From: Pontederia crassipes
Taxonomy: Eukaryota > Streptophyta > Magnoliopsida > Commelinales > Pontederiaceae
Direction of reading: 5' to 3'
Length of the DNA: 64,000 nt
Assembly: GCA_030549335.1 (NCBI GenBank)
Contig: CM060196.1
Coordinates: forward strand, 14,647,501-14,711,500
Position 1 is the stretch's first letter, and each line of letters starts with the position of its first letter. The notes under the pieces are model-generated. The model worked only from the letters and a program-made list of their open reading frames with translations, was not told the origin of the DNA and searched no databases. The translations under genes were made by a program, and so were the position numbers. Of the stretch, positions 34,700 through 46,900 are shown in pieces.

Positions 34700-37187
34700 C
34701 TATGCAAATAGCTCGTCAAGGTGACGGTCCATAATTTCTGAAATGGTCTCTAGGAATGAATTTTCACTACTTCCTGGAATAACTGAATCCTTTGCTTCCT
34801 GCATCATTTCCTCCAGTTTAGATTCTTTCTTTAGAGTCTCCCTGCACATGATGCTTCCAATGTCATATGCCGTGAGCCTTCTTTCCACACCCTTCTTCAA
34901 GAGCATGGTTGATACTCGAAGAATTCGAGAGCATTCAGGTGATAACTCCCATCCATAAAACTTCAGGAGCGAGATATCCTCTTCAGCATCCAGTGAATTT
35001 ATGTAATCAATGACTTCTTCACTGAAAGGCTGTCTAGCCTGAGGCCAATAAAGCCACTCAAATGTACAATCTTCAAGCTGCAACAGAAATCATAAAATCT
35101 TGTTACTAAATGACCTTTGACCAATGATCCAATATGTATATCCCTTAAAGTTCGAAGTCGTTAACAGATCAATCCACATATAAGAAAAGAACATATGCAA
35201 TCCTGCAGCATTTGCTGCCACTTACATTAAGAATCCCATAAATTAGAACAAGAAATGAAAAAAAAGAACACCCTACTAAAAGGCATTGGTGTTAATAGCA
35301 AAGTTAACTATTTTAATGTGCATAGAGTTGAAAATAAAATTTTATATTATACACAATTCATTCACCATGAAAATTATTAACACCTCAAGTCCTCAACTAT
35401 ATGGTCAAAATGTTCAAATCATAATACAACTTATATTTTAGAACATGGCTCAAGAACACATTCATGAAGTATTCAAATCATAATACAATTTATAATTTAG
35501 AACATGGTTTGAGAACACATTCATGAAGTTATTTAAAAGTTACCAAGTTATCAAAGATCTGCATACATGATATGAACAATATTTCCAGTATGTACACTAA
35601 TTTCAGCCTAAAACCTGATCATCAACTACTTCGCTTGCACAATACATCGTAATACAGACACCGGATCAGATAAAATTGAATAAATTGCAATTATGGAAAT
35701 CATGCAACATGATAAAAATCCTGGATGTTTCAACTGACAACATAATCATATAAACCAATGAAAAACATATGATAAAACTATAAACATAATATATGAGCAT
35801 AATAATCAGAAGAATTCTCTCACAAAAGAAAATGGAAGGGCAGAAGAAAACTAACATTCTCAGGCAAGCAGTATCCATGATCAATTGGAACCAGCATGAT
35901 ACGCCCTTCATCATCCTTGTGAATCAAAATGTTCCCAGCATGGCGATCAGCATTTGCCAACCGCATGTCCAACACGGAAATCTTATGAACTTCCTCCACT
36001 GGGAATGACCTTGGACCCATATCCTCACAGCTACCATTGTTCTTTACAAATGACTGTAAGGATCCAATCTTGAAATTCTTCATGTGCTCCCCTGCAAAAT
36101 GAGGATCGCCATTCAAGCATCGAACCATTACTGTGGGAGGAACGCCTGCAAACCCCACTTCATCAGACACACGACGCCCGCCCAGGGGATGATCAAGGAT
36201 ATAAGCTGCCACCTCCCTCAGTGCACCCTCCCCAACCCGTGTTCCTCGCTTCAATCCTTCACCGTCAGTGGATATAGGAAGCCCACGAGGGTTGTTTTCA
36301 GCCATAGGTTCCTCATCAATGGGTTTAAAAACACCAATATATCTGTGAGCCAAGGCATCCTGCATAAAATAAGCACCTCCTGATCCTTCGACAGACATAA
36401 CTGGCAGATTCCCCTTCTCCAACCCAGCTGATGCAGATTGGATGAGTTCCAAAATGGATGGAGGTAATTCCACCTTCGGATTAACAATCACTGGTTTGAC
36501 CCAAGAAGCCTTGTTAGGAAGTTCAAGTGCCTGACAACTATTAACTTCTTTCTTCTCAGTTGCTGTGGGAGCATCTATGGACAGCTCAGAATCTTTCTCA
36601 ATCTGTCTTGTCCTGACTTTGGCCGACTTGCGGATCAGTAAATGGATCACAGCATCATTGTTGTTGCAGATATCATTGATAAGTTGCTGATCATTGAGCT
36701 CCTCACCATCAAATATAAGCTTATGCTCATCGAGATCACACAAGTCCTTGCCCTTCTTAGCAAGCTGCTGTTTGATGTACCCAATGTTCCGGCTATTCTC
36801 AACCTGAAGCTGATAATTTTTCCCACAGATGGTCTTGACGGTGATACAACGGATATCAGAGAGTCGGATGACTAGATGCAGCACGTTCCCATCGGTCACA
36901 CCATAGTCCCTGACAAGGCTGTTGTTGCGAGCCAATTCACGACCATCAAAGACAAGCTTCTGCTTCTTCACAACGAAGCCCCTGCAGGTCTGTATCCGGA
37001 GCTTAACTGAGGCGATGGAATCCGACTCAGAGATCTGCATTGGGATCACAGAAGAACCCGGGACAGCTAGGTAGATGAGGATGGACTCCGATGAGCAATG
37101 TGGAGACCGAAAGCCATCAAAATGGACGGGGGAGAGAGCCAGGTCCTCTCGAACAGGGGTCAGGGCGGTAACACCAGCAGACGACAT
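34700..37187 (-). CDS. Phosphatidylinositol 4-kinase gamma with two ubiquitin-like domains
   Basis: Exons 37187-35856 and 35077-34700; the 778-bp phase-0 intron has donor AAT|GTTAGT and acceptor TTGCAG. The product is 569 aa, close to Arabidopsis PI4Kgamma4 (UbDKgamma4). Two ubiquitin-like domains lie at about residues 36-111 and 114-190. The PI3/PI4-kinase-type domain starts near 265 (GSGGAYFM nucleotide loop; GVFKPIDEEP with the ATP-binding Lys) and has the catalytic DRHAGN motif (D414) and metal-binding D436 in IDHGYCLPEN. Exon 2 encodes the C-terminal helices (DIGSIMCRE). The family is annotated as PI 4-kinase, but plant gamma members were reported mainly to phosphorylate proteins and bind proteasome-related partners, so lipid kinase activity is uncertain. 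The start is the first ATG and is followed by family-like sequence. Confidence 0.95.
35413..35530. repeat. Tandem duplication, 59-bp unit, in the PI4K intron
   Basis: TTCAAATCATAATACAA...GAACACATTCATGAAGT occurs at 35413 and again at 35472 with a few substitutions. It is intronic and has no evident effect. Confidence 0.9.
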
Positions 37188-37240
37188 TTTTCTTCTTCTT
37201 TAGCTCACAGAGAGACCCCAAAGAAACCTCCTTTCAGCTT

Positions 37241-37634
37241 CTAAAGCAAAGGAAGAATCCAAAAAAGAAAACTAGCTTTCTTCAAATCATAGAAACCATC
37301 TTGGATTAGGGTCCTCTTCGTCGCCAGCGATCGAAGAAAAACCCCAAAAAAGAGGGAAAAAAAAAGAAGAAGAGTGATCAAGATGGGAAAGGAAACCCCT
37401 TAAATCCGCTGGAAATCCTACGAAACCAAAACGAGGCTTCGTAGGAAATCCACAGATCGGAAGCACGGAACCCTAAAACGCCCTAATCGAATCAACCAAA
37501 TGGATCAAAGTGTTCAGATCGAGCTTTTTAAGAACCTGAAACAAAAGCAACGCGAGAGATGGACGGAATGTGAAATCTTACCCTTGAAAAAAAAATTTGG
37601 GGAGAAAAGGAAGAGGGATGAAATCGATCCTTAC
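37241..37634 (-). other. Putative intron in the PI4K 5' untranslated region
   Basis: On the - strand a strong donor TTTTCG|GTAAGGAT lies at 37634 and an acceptor TTTGCTTTAG|AAGC at 37241, 53 bp before the start codon. Leader introns are common in this gene class. Supported by splice consensus only. Confidence 0.4.
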
Positions 37635-37847
37635 CGAAAAATCTCCGCGACAACCCCGGCGAGGCTTAACGATTGGCCTTCATCATTGCTTCCCCTCGAT
37701 CCGAAACCGTGAAATTTCGAACTCTTCGAAGCTTTTTTATCCCCTCTTTTGTGCTTCCTCCCTCTTCGATCTCTCGGGTATATAAATTTCTTTTTTCCGA
37801 ATCGATAGGTGGAAGAAGAAGAAAGAGGCGAAATCCAAGGTGACGCC

Positions 37848-37855
37848 TTTATATA
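37848..37855 (-). promoter_or_regulatory. Possible TATA box of the PI4K gene
   Basis: The - strand reads TATATAAA, about 660 bp upstream of the start codon and upstream of the putative leader intron, within a GA/CT-rich promoter-like stretch. Confidence 0.4.
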
Positions 37856-39784
37856 CAAGTTGGACCGGGAGAACTAACGGCGTCTCAGATCACGGACTGA
37901 CGGCGTTTCTCAGGTCGTAAGCTTCCCGGAAAGGAGCGGGGTGGCGATATGACAGTTTTATCCCTCGATTTGATTAGAAGTTAAGCAAATGCGTTTTAGT
38001 AGGAAAACACGCAATTAATAGGCTGTGACAACTATTTCTGATACGTTTCCAAATTAATTGCTCTTATCTCTATTTTTCCCATTAATTATCTGTATTTTAC
38101 AGGGAAAAAATGTTTTTTAGTATGTGTAAGAAATTGATTAATTTTAATGTGATAATATTAAATTTCAAAAATAGATTTGGTTTTTTTTTCATGAAAGGTC
38201 ATAGTGGATTTGTTTAGGGAACATGGTTAAGGAATGTACTAGTTAATTAATTGCACGCGCCTTCAATAATTGTGAGTTGGTCCACCAGCTATTAGAAACC
38301 TTTTGGCTTATGACGTTAATTAATTTGGATTAGGAGATTTAGGGAGCAGCTTAAATGCGCATTAAGGTTTGTTTTTTTAATCCTTCTAGCGATATTTACT
38401 GTATAGAAAAAGGTAGGTGCAACTCAAATTCGAGTGATTGTGAGTTCAGAAAATTTTTATTAAAAGCCTCGTTAGCATTATAAGATAGATGATATGGGAC
38501 GATTTATCAAATTAGTTGACTTCGATAATAAATTAATATTTAATGATAAAAATATATAATAATTTATAATAGGTATATTATCTTGATCACCTAAACCTTG
38601 GTCCTTGGGTCCATTCTATTTAAACCAATGGAGAGAGGCGCCTTTAGCAACGGTCGCATGCAGCGCTTTAAAGCAGCAATGACCCAACCAAATGATATTT
38701 GATGGCATGTGCACCATCCACTGAGCCATGCCACTGCTTTTACTCCTATTTGGTCTACAAAAGTACAATTTAAAAATAATTATAAACAACTGTGTTCTTT
38801 GTGTGGTACGGCCCCAACGTAACCAATTTTATAAAGGCAACGCGGACTGCCCTTATTTATTATTTTTTGATTTTATAAAATAAGGTTCTAGATATTTAGA
38901 TAGGACTCCGGTTTGATTTTACATTAACTCTTAATTACAAAATAAAGGTATCACAATTGTCATTTAAAAAATATTTTTTTAATTTTTTATGATATTTTTA
39001 CTCTTGTCTAATAAATTAATATTTTTGAAATGAAAATGGTGTTACCCTAAAATAAATGAGCCGGTGATTTGATAATGCATTTTTCTGCTACTTTATCGCT
39101 CAGATTAGGATCCAGGCTGGTGATACCTTTTTTATTTATAGTTTTTATTTGTATAGTGAATTCATTTGTCATCACTTTTTATTATTAGTATAATAACTTT
39201 TTATATGATTTATTTCTATATCATATTACAGACCTCTAATTTGATAATTTTAAAGATTTAATAGCATATCTTAAATTTAATTATAAAATTAAATGTGTTT
39301 ATATTAATTTTAATTTATTACATAGTTATAAAAATGATTATTTATTGGGATGGGATTTCGAAAAAACATCGGAAAAAATAACCCTAAAATGATTCTTGTA
39401 TAAAGAATGTATTTTGAATGACTTTAAGGGATTGAAGATTATGTGGACCCAAGATGAATCTACATATATGAACTACCTAGTATCAAATTCATGTTAAATT
39501 CAATAAAAAAAATATTTATCAAGGATCATCATTAATTTATCAATCAAAGATGAATCCATACATGTGAACCTATTTTGGATCCTTTTTTCCTTTAATTATT
39601 CAACGAATGAATGAATTATTATTATCTTATATTGCTAGTTAAAGAATAAATAAATATTATTAATTTATCTCATATCCAGTTGATATCTAATCCTCAAATA
39701 AGATTTTATATCTCACTAAAATATGAGTTATATTATTAATTTAAAAATAGTTAACTGCTAATAAAAATGAGTTAACCCGTCTAT

Positions 39785-40020
39785 TACTCCCAAACCCCTA
39801 GGCGCCGCGCAATAAACTGCCAGCCGTACGTGCGCATATTAATCTCGGCGGGGGCTAAATTTGGAAATGAACCAAAGAGGCGGTCGACGACAGGTGTCAG
39901 AAGGCGAGAGGAGAAGACGCGTACTGCGTGACGTGTACTCGTGGACCGTTGCGCCGTTAGGTGGATAACGGACACGGGCGTCTCCGGTGACGGTGGCGGG
40001 GTTTAAAAACTGACTTGACG
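39785..40020. other. Isolated GC-rich island, promoter-like
   Basis: About 235 bp of GC-rich sequence in otherwise AT-rich DNA. It contains GACGTGT/ACACGTC (ABRE/G-box-like core), CGCGTACTGCGTGACG and GACACCTGTCGTCG. A 63-codon - strand open frame covers it, but it has no recognised domain. It could be an orphan promoter or exon fragment. Confidence 0.4.
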
Positions 40021-41454
40021 TCCAAGTCCTTGTGACACTGCTATTTTTGTTTTCTTTCTATTTTATTCATAAAAAATGGTTTTTTTAAATAAACCACGGG
40101 GAGACGTGGTTTTTCCATAATTATTAATAAAATAAACAAAAAAAGATGTTATTTGTGATATTGAGTTTAACAATTTTTTTTTACGATTCACGTACAACTT
40201 AAATTAAACTCAGAAGCCAAATTATGGAATTGTGTCAATCGACTTAATTAAATTTCTTCATTTCGGAATAGTAGTGAAACAGGTGCATAACACTAATTTT
40301 ACTTATTAAATGAATAAATAATTATATATTAATTTAAAGTATATAATAAAAAATAAATATTATTAAATAATTATCAAATCATGTCAATAAATATGATCAT
40401 TCATCGTTTGTAATCTATTTAGCCTTAGATAATATATTTATTATTATCCAAATAAATATATAATTTTTTATCTAAAATATAAATAATCAATTTAATTATG
40501 AATTATAATTATTAATTTAATTAAATAATAAAAATAAGTATTTTATACGGAGATATAGAGGCTCATTAACCTCTTTTAATATAACAAAATAAGTAAAAAA
40601 AACTTTATTTTTCACCTAACATGTTTTAGAAGTCTGAAACTTTGCACTGTACAATTATTTCTTAAAAAAAACAAAAGCATTTTTTTTTTCTATTGAACTA
40701 GAAATGTGAAAAGGAAAGGCTGAACTTGAATTTGACGTGGTTGTTTTATTATTTTAAGAATGAAGAAGGAGAATAAATTGAACGGTGGATATTTACACTG
40801 CATTTATGCACGATATTTAAACTTTGATATTTTTTTTAATCATTCAAATAAGAATCAACGATTATAAATGTGCACAACTCGTTATAATGGTTAAAATTAC
40901 GGTAATTAAACGCTATTTCAATTATTATTTATTAGTGGACGACGTACTCATTTTTAGAAAAATAATAACTTGAACTACTAAGTAATGTGCATGTCTTTTA
41001 AATTTTTTTTTCTGTTACAAAGAAAAAGATTCAAGGACGTAGTATAAAAAATGTAATTTAAAATGAGATTTACACTGCATGGTTTCTAATCTACGAGAAA
41101 AATGTATACCAGTGCAACACTTCTTTTTTTTTTTTGAAAAAAATGCATATGTTTTCTAAATGTATAAATTCTCATATAAATTAACCATTGAATTAAAATT
41201 TGATGATGGACATTAATTTTTTAAAAATAAAATAATTTTACATGACCAAATAATTTAAATAGTTTTATGGACACATATAAACTCTTTTTAATTTTACACC
41301 TCCATATTAAATCTTCATTTTTTTTACACCCTTCTAGTTTTTATATCAATTTTACTAACCCAGCCATCTTTGTGCTTTGGTGGTGACTATTGATTTATTG
41401 AACGCTTCAAAGGTCAATTACCGGAAATAAAATTCAAAGATCAAGAAGATATCA

Positions 41455-41572
<118 letters not shown>

Positions 41573-43362
41573 AGTCCGTGCCATGGGAACGTTTGCTTTT
41601 ATCGTTCACTCTTTTCTCTTTTGGCAGGGCATCTTTTGCAGACTTTGGAGACAAGAACAAAAGCAACGATCACTAAAGTCACTAAAGTCCTTTGTGACAT
41701 GCAAGTTTCAGAAAAATAAAAAAAAAAAGTCAGTCTGCTGCTGCCTGTCACCACCTGGAGGCACTCCAAAAAAAATTAATAATCACTCATCTTATCCTTA
41801 TTTTCTTATACTACTAAAAAACAACAATTTTCTTTTTTAATTATGATCTTGTACTATTTCTTAAAAATCACAAAGAAAAAAGTGAATAAATGACTCTTTC
41901 AATATTCTGTCTCAACGTTTTTCATAATTACTTTTATATATTGTTTTAAAATAAATTTTACAAGTTAAATCGTTATTTGACGAGTTTGTGATTACCATTA
42001 AATCTATCAAATTCAACAAGTAAATGAGGATATTAAATATCTTTTAAAAAATTGAAGGTATAGCAATAGTTAATTAAAAATGTAAAGGTAAATTTAGCTT
42101 AGAATTATATTTTGATTAACATAACTAAAAAAAGGTAACCGATAATATATATATATATATATTACACACATGTAGATACTTAAATAAATACAAAATATTG
42201 AATAGGCCGAATAAAATATAAGCACCATAATAGAATAACTACAGTAAAATAATAATAAAAAAATTAAAAGTGTAATATTAAAGACTTTTTAATGCTGATT
42301 ATTATGAACTAATAATTCTGAGAAAAGAAAAACAAGATCCTTCATATTCTAATATATAAAAAAAACTAAAGACTTTTTATGTTGATTATTATAGAATAAT
42401 AATTTTATTTTTTGAAGAAAGACAAAGGAAATTCTTGGGAGACGTTTAGCAAGTGGAATAAGGTGTGTTTAGATGGAGTGAAACGTAGCGATGAGGAATA
42501 GAAAAAGAAATACAATAAATTAATTTTTAGTGAGTTTTAAATTAAAAATTAGTATTGTAAATTATAAAATATAATATTCTTAATAAATAAAAATAAAAGT
42601 ATAAAGTATAAATTTGTTTACTAAAAAAATTTGTTAAAAAATATATTATTTAAATATAAAAATTTATTTTTTAATAATTTATCTTTGATGAAATTTTGAA
42701 TTTCTTTAATGAAATAATAAGTAATAAATATTATTATATTAATTTATTATTATTCATATCTTACATATAATAAATAAATTATTATATATAAGATAGATAA
42801 AAAAGAAAAAAACTAAAATAAAAAAAGTGTTTGCAAAAAAAGTGTCATGTCATTTTTTTTAAAAAAAATTAGCTGAGGAGAATCAAATCACGTGACTCTA
42901 GTTCCGCAATCAAACTGCAAGGATGTGTTGGAAGAACGAAGACCGGTTCTAGTTCCACCCATCATGCGCATCCTTCACAACAATGATGGAAAAAATGAAG
43001 TGCCGTTAAGATTTATGAGTAAGACGTAAAGGACACTCCGTAACGGAGATGCCCCACCAACCCAAGCTCTAACAAATGTCTTTGGCACTTCAAATGATTC
43101 GACTCTCCACAAAGTTTAAATTGATAAAGAAAAAACATCATTGACAACAAGATCTTTTTTCCCAAGAACAACGAGCATCCAAGTTGTGTAATAAACGTAC
43201 GAGTAACGGGGTAAAAATATGCACTTAACCACATCAGCTATACAAATCTAATTTTAAACATGATACAGTCTGATCCTAGAGTTTGTGAAGTACCCAACCT
43301 TATTTCATTTTTTAACTTTCATGACTCGGAATGCTAACCATATCTTGTCCTCGGAACAGTAC

Positions 43363-43478
43363 TTCTACAGTAGAGTTCTGATCATATTAGCAGGCCAGAG
43401 CGTCGTCTTATGGGGGAACATTCTACAGTAGAGTTCTGATCATATTAGCAGGCCAGAGCGTCGTCTTATGGGGGAACC
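43363..43478. repeat. Perfect tandem duplication, 58-bp unit
   Basis: A unit starting TTCTACAGTAGAGTTCTGAT occurs at 43363-43420 and 43421-43478 and appears identical except at the last base. It lies about 500 bp downstream of the peptidase stop codon and is probably recent. Confidence 0.95.
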
Positions 43479-43980
43479 ATGACCTGATGCCAAACCACAA
43501 GTAACACGGCAGCTCTTCCTCTCAAAAAACAACAAAAAAAAAAGAAAAAGAAAAGAAAACACGGCAGTTCTTCATCAATGGACAAGTACTCGAGTCTCTT
43601 TTGGAGACATCCTATAAAACTGGAACAACAAATAATAAGTAAAATAGATTGATTACATTTTGCCTCCATAGATTTACAATATGTAACGTCCCAACAAAAC
43701 AACCATTTGCACCAGGAATAACAACCAAGGACTCAAATCAAGGGAAAGATGACCGCGAGGGCATAAGAAACTTGAACCTAATGTCATAATAGAACCGGTG
43801 CCCCTTTATTGTGAAGGCATATGCGCTTGGCAGATCTGCCAGGTTAGATGCCTTTTGGCTTCTGATTTTTCCCTTGTTCAGGAAAAAGGTAAAAGTGGTC
43901 TCGTAGATTCTTGCAAATTTGTTCACATCAATGCAGTCTTCTGGGAGTATGTGTCCCGCAGATTAGTACTTCAGCGCACA

Positions 43981-46900
43981 TCATAAGTTCCTCTCTATGA
44001 ATTCCCCGACCCTCTCTTCTATGTAGACGCGGTCCCGGAGCCGGCGGGGCATGTGTCGCTCGTCTGGGAAAATCAGAAGCTCATAGGGCTTTCCAACTGA
44101 AATGAGTGCATTAACAAGCCTTGCGGTATGCCTGAAGTGCACATTTTCATCCAGCATACCATGGACAAGGAGCAACTTCCCCTTCATCCTGTGCACATGG
44201 TGCATGATTGAAGCATATTCATAGGCATCAGGGTTTTCCTTGGGCAATCCCATGTACTTCTCAGTGTAGAAAGTGTCATACCCATCCCACGATGTCACAG
44301 GGGCTCCTGAAACTGCACACTGGAAAATATCTGGAAATCTGGCCAGGCACATTGCTGCAAGAAAACCACCATAGCTCCAACCATGGATCCCGATGTGACC
44401 AGCTCGGGCAAGTCCTTGCTCTATGAGCCACTCTGCACCAGCAAGTTGATCTTCTGCATCAACCTGACCAATCTTATGCTTGAGATGACCTTCAAACTTC
44501 AAACCCCTCCTTGGTGTCCCTCTGTTATCTAGCTGCAATGCAAAAGAAACAAATATTAAGTTTTCTGCCAATGCAACTAGGCCGTATAACAACACCATTG
44601 CAAATACTTTACGCTTAAGCATATATTGAAAAAAGATGACACAAAAAGATAGTACCAGTGAAAACCAAAAAGAATTAAGCACATGGTTCAACAAGACAAT
44701 AGCATATTTGCAATTCTACTGTGTATGCATTGCCAAAAAGGATTAGCTGGCTACTTAAGGTGTCTAGATTGATGTTCCATTATAGAAAACAAGGCAAAAA
44801 CAAGATCCACCAAAAATCAAGTCTGAACAGTGAGCAAACTCGAATATGCATGTTATTATGTTTAGAACATAACGACACTTACAATGGATGACTAGCTAGT
44901 CATTGTTTTTACCCCTCAAAGCAGACTCTTAAGAACAGATTGCAATGTTACAGAATGCCAGTTATTTAATACGATATTGTTAGCTCAAGTGTCTAAGCAA
45001 ATGCGTTTTTGTTGAAATGCATTTACTTTCAAACTCCGCCTATGTTTTATAGCCGGTCCCAAGCCCGGATAAAGGAGGAGGGTTGTGTTAGGCCCCGACA
45101 GCCAGCGTAAAACCCTGTCGAATCTCATGAACATGGATCAACGAATATGGCGTCGTATGATCCATGTAGCCGACCCCACATAGTGGGATAAGGCTTTGTT
45201 GTTGTTGTTGTTGCATTTACTTTCAAATTACAGGGAAAAGTATAGGATCAACTGAGAAAACAATCTGATCACCTATATAATTTGGGTACACCTGCTGTTG
45301 AAGTTTGGAACATACTAAAAAGATGGCTATTTCGAATTAACAAACTTTTCGGAAGGGAATTTACAATTTTATCTAACACGATGGCCCAGAAGATTAATAC
45401 TATGATTTTGTGCATTTCAATTTGTATCAACAACAACAACAAAGCCTTATCCCACTAGGTGGGGTCGGCTACATGGATCATACGACGAATTCGTTGATCC
45501 ATGTTCATAAGATTCGACAGGATTTTATGCTGGCTGTCGGGGTCTAACACAACCCTCCTCCTTTATCCGGGCTTGGGACCGGCTATAAAATATAGGCGGA
45601 GTTGCATTTCAATTTGTATCGAACAAATTAAATTATTTATCATGTCATAAAGAGCTAGGAGGATGGCACATAGCAAGAGAGGAAATTTAAAGCAAATGCA
45701 ACAAGATGGATGCATCAACTTATGTGCAGACCATTTTTACTTTGGAAATTCTGCATCTACCATAATTTTATTTTGAATAATCACCTTAATTTCTAAAATA
45801 ATCTAATTACCTCCCTCAAACATTTCTTCATTTGACACTTTACCCCTTCCATCCAACTCTGCGAACTTTTTTGTTCATTAAATGATAGTTCTCTTTTGAG
45901 GATGTATTAAATGATTGGTTTACCTCATTAGTTTATAGTTTATAAGTAGATGTGAAAAAAAATCATAGATCACAAGATGTAAGAAGAAAGATCCTTTCTA
46001 AAACAATTCATCATTGCCCCTCAAAAAAAAAAAAAAAAAAAGGCAATTCGTCATTGTTTAATTGTAAGTAAAGTTCAGTTCAATCAACAATTTCATGCCC
46101 AAAAAGTCTGGGCCATTGAAATAACAAAGTACTTGTGAAATGAATGACAACTGAATGTAACTAGAGGGTGCAAAAATAAGCAACAGAATTACCTTCCAGA
46201 CTAAAATCCCCTTATTCCTGAAATACTGGGCTCTCATGTCAACAGTGTTAATCCATGAATCCACCACAAGCTGGAGATTTGGACCACCATATACATGGAT
46301 TAATGTTTTGTATGGTGGTGGCCCAAACCTTCTAGGATCAGGTTTGTATAAAGCCCCAAATAAGGGAGTGCCATCTTTTGCTGATATCTCAACCACTTCT
46401 GGTGGGACGAGATGATGTGTTCTGAATCTTGGAACACTAAGTGGTTGCTCAAACACAGGAGTTATTATACTTCCATCATGCAGTGAACAAAGCAAAACCC
46501 TAAGTGGGCTGCTCAATGAATCATGAACATCAATGAATCGCTGCATTTGATGATCTAATATCACTGAATGTCTACCATTAGCACGAGTCAACCTCCTTGG
46601 TGGTTTCAAGGGGACGTTCCAATTGGGAAAGATGTTTGTGCAGTATAAGTTAACTTCCAATGGCCCATCCATAGTGCCAGTAAAGTACACCAGACCTGCA
46701 TTTTCATTGACCCCAGCAATCTGTTCAACCATCCAATCACCTTGTGTAATAGGCCCTAAGCAATTGCCATTCCTGTCATGAAAATAAAGATGTCTAAAAC
46801 CAGTTTTTTCGCTAGCCCATATGAACCCACCTGAAGACTTATCCATGCCCTTGTCAACAGGTGTGAAACAATCATGTAGTGTTATCCATGTTTCATGCTC

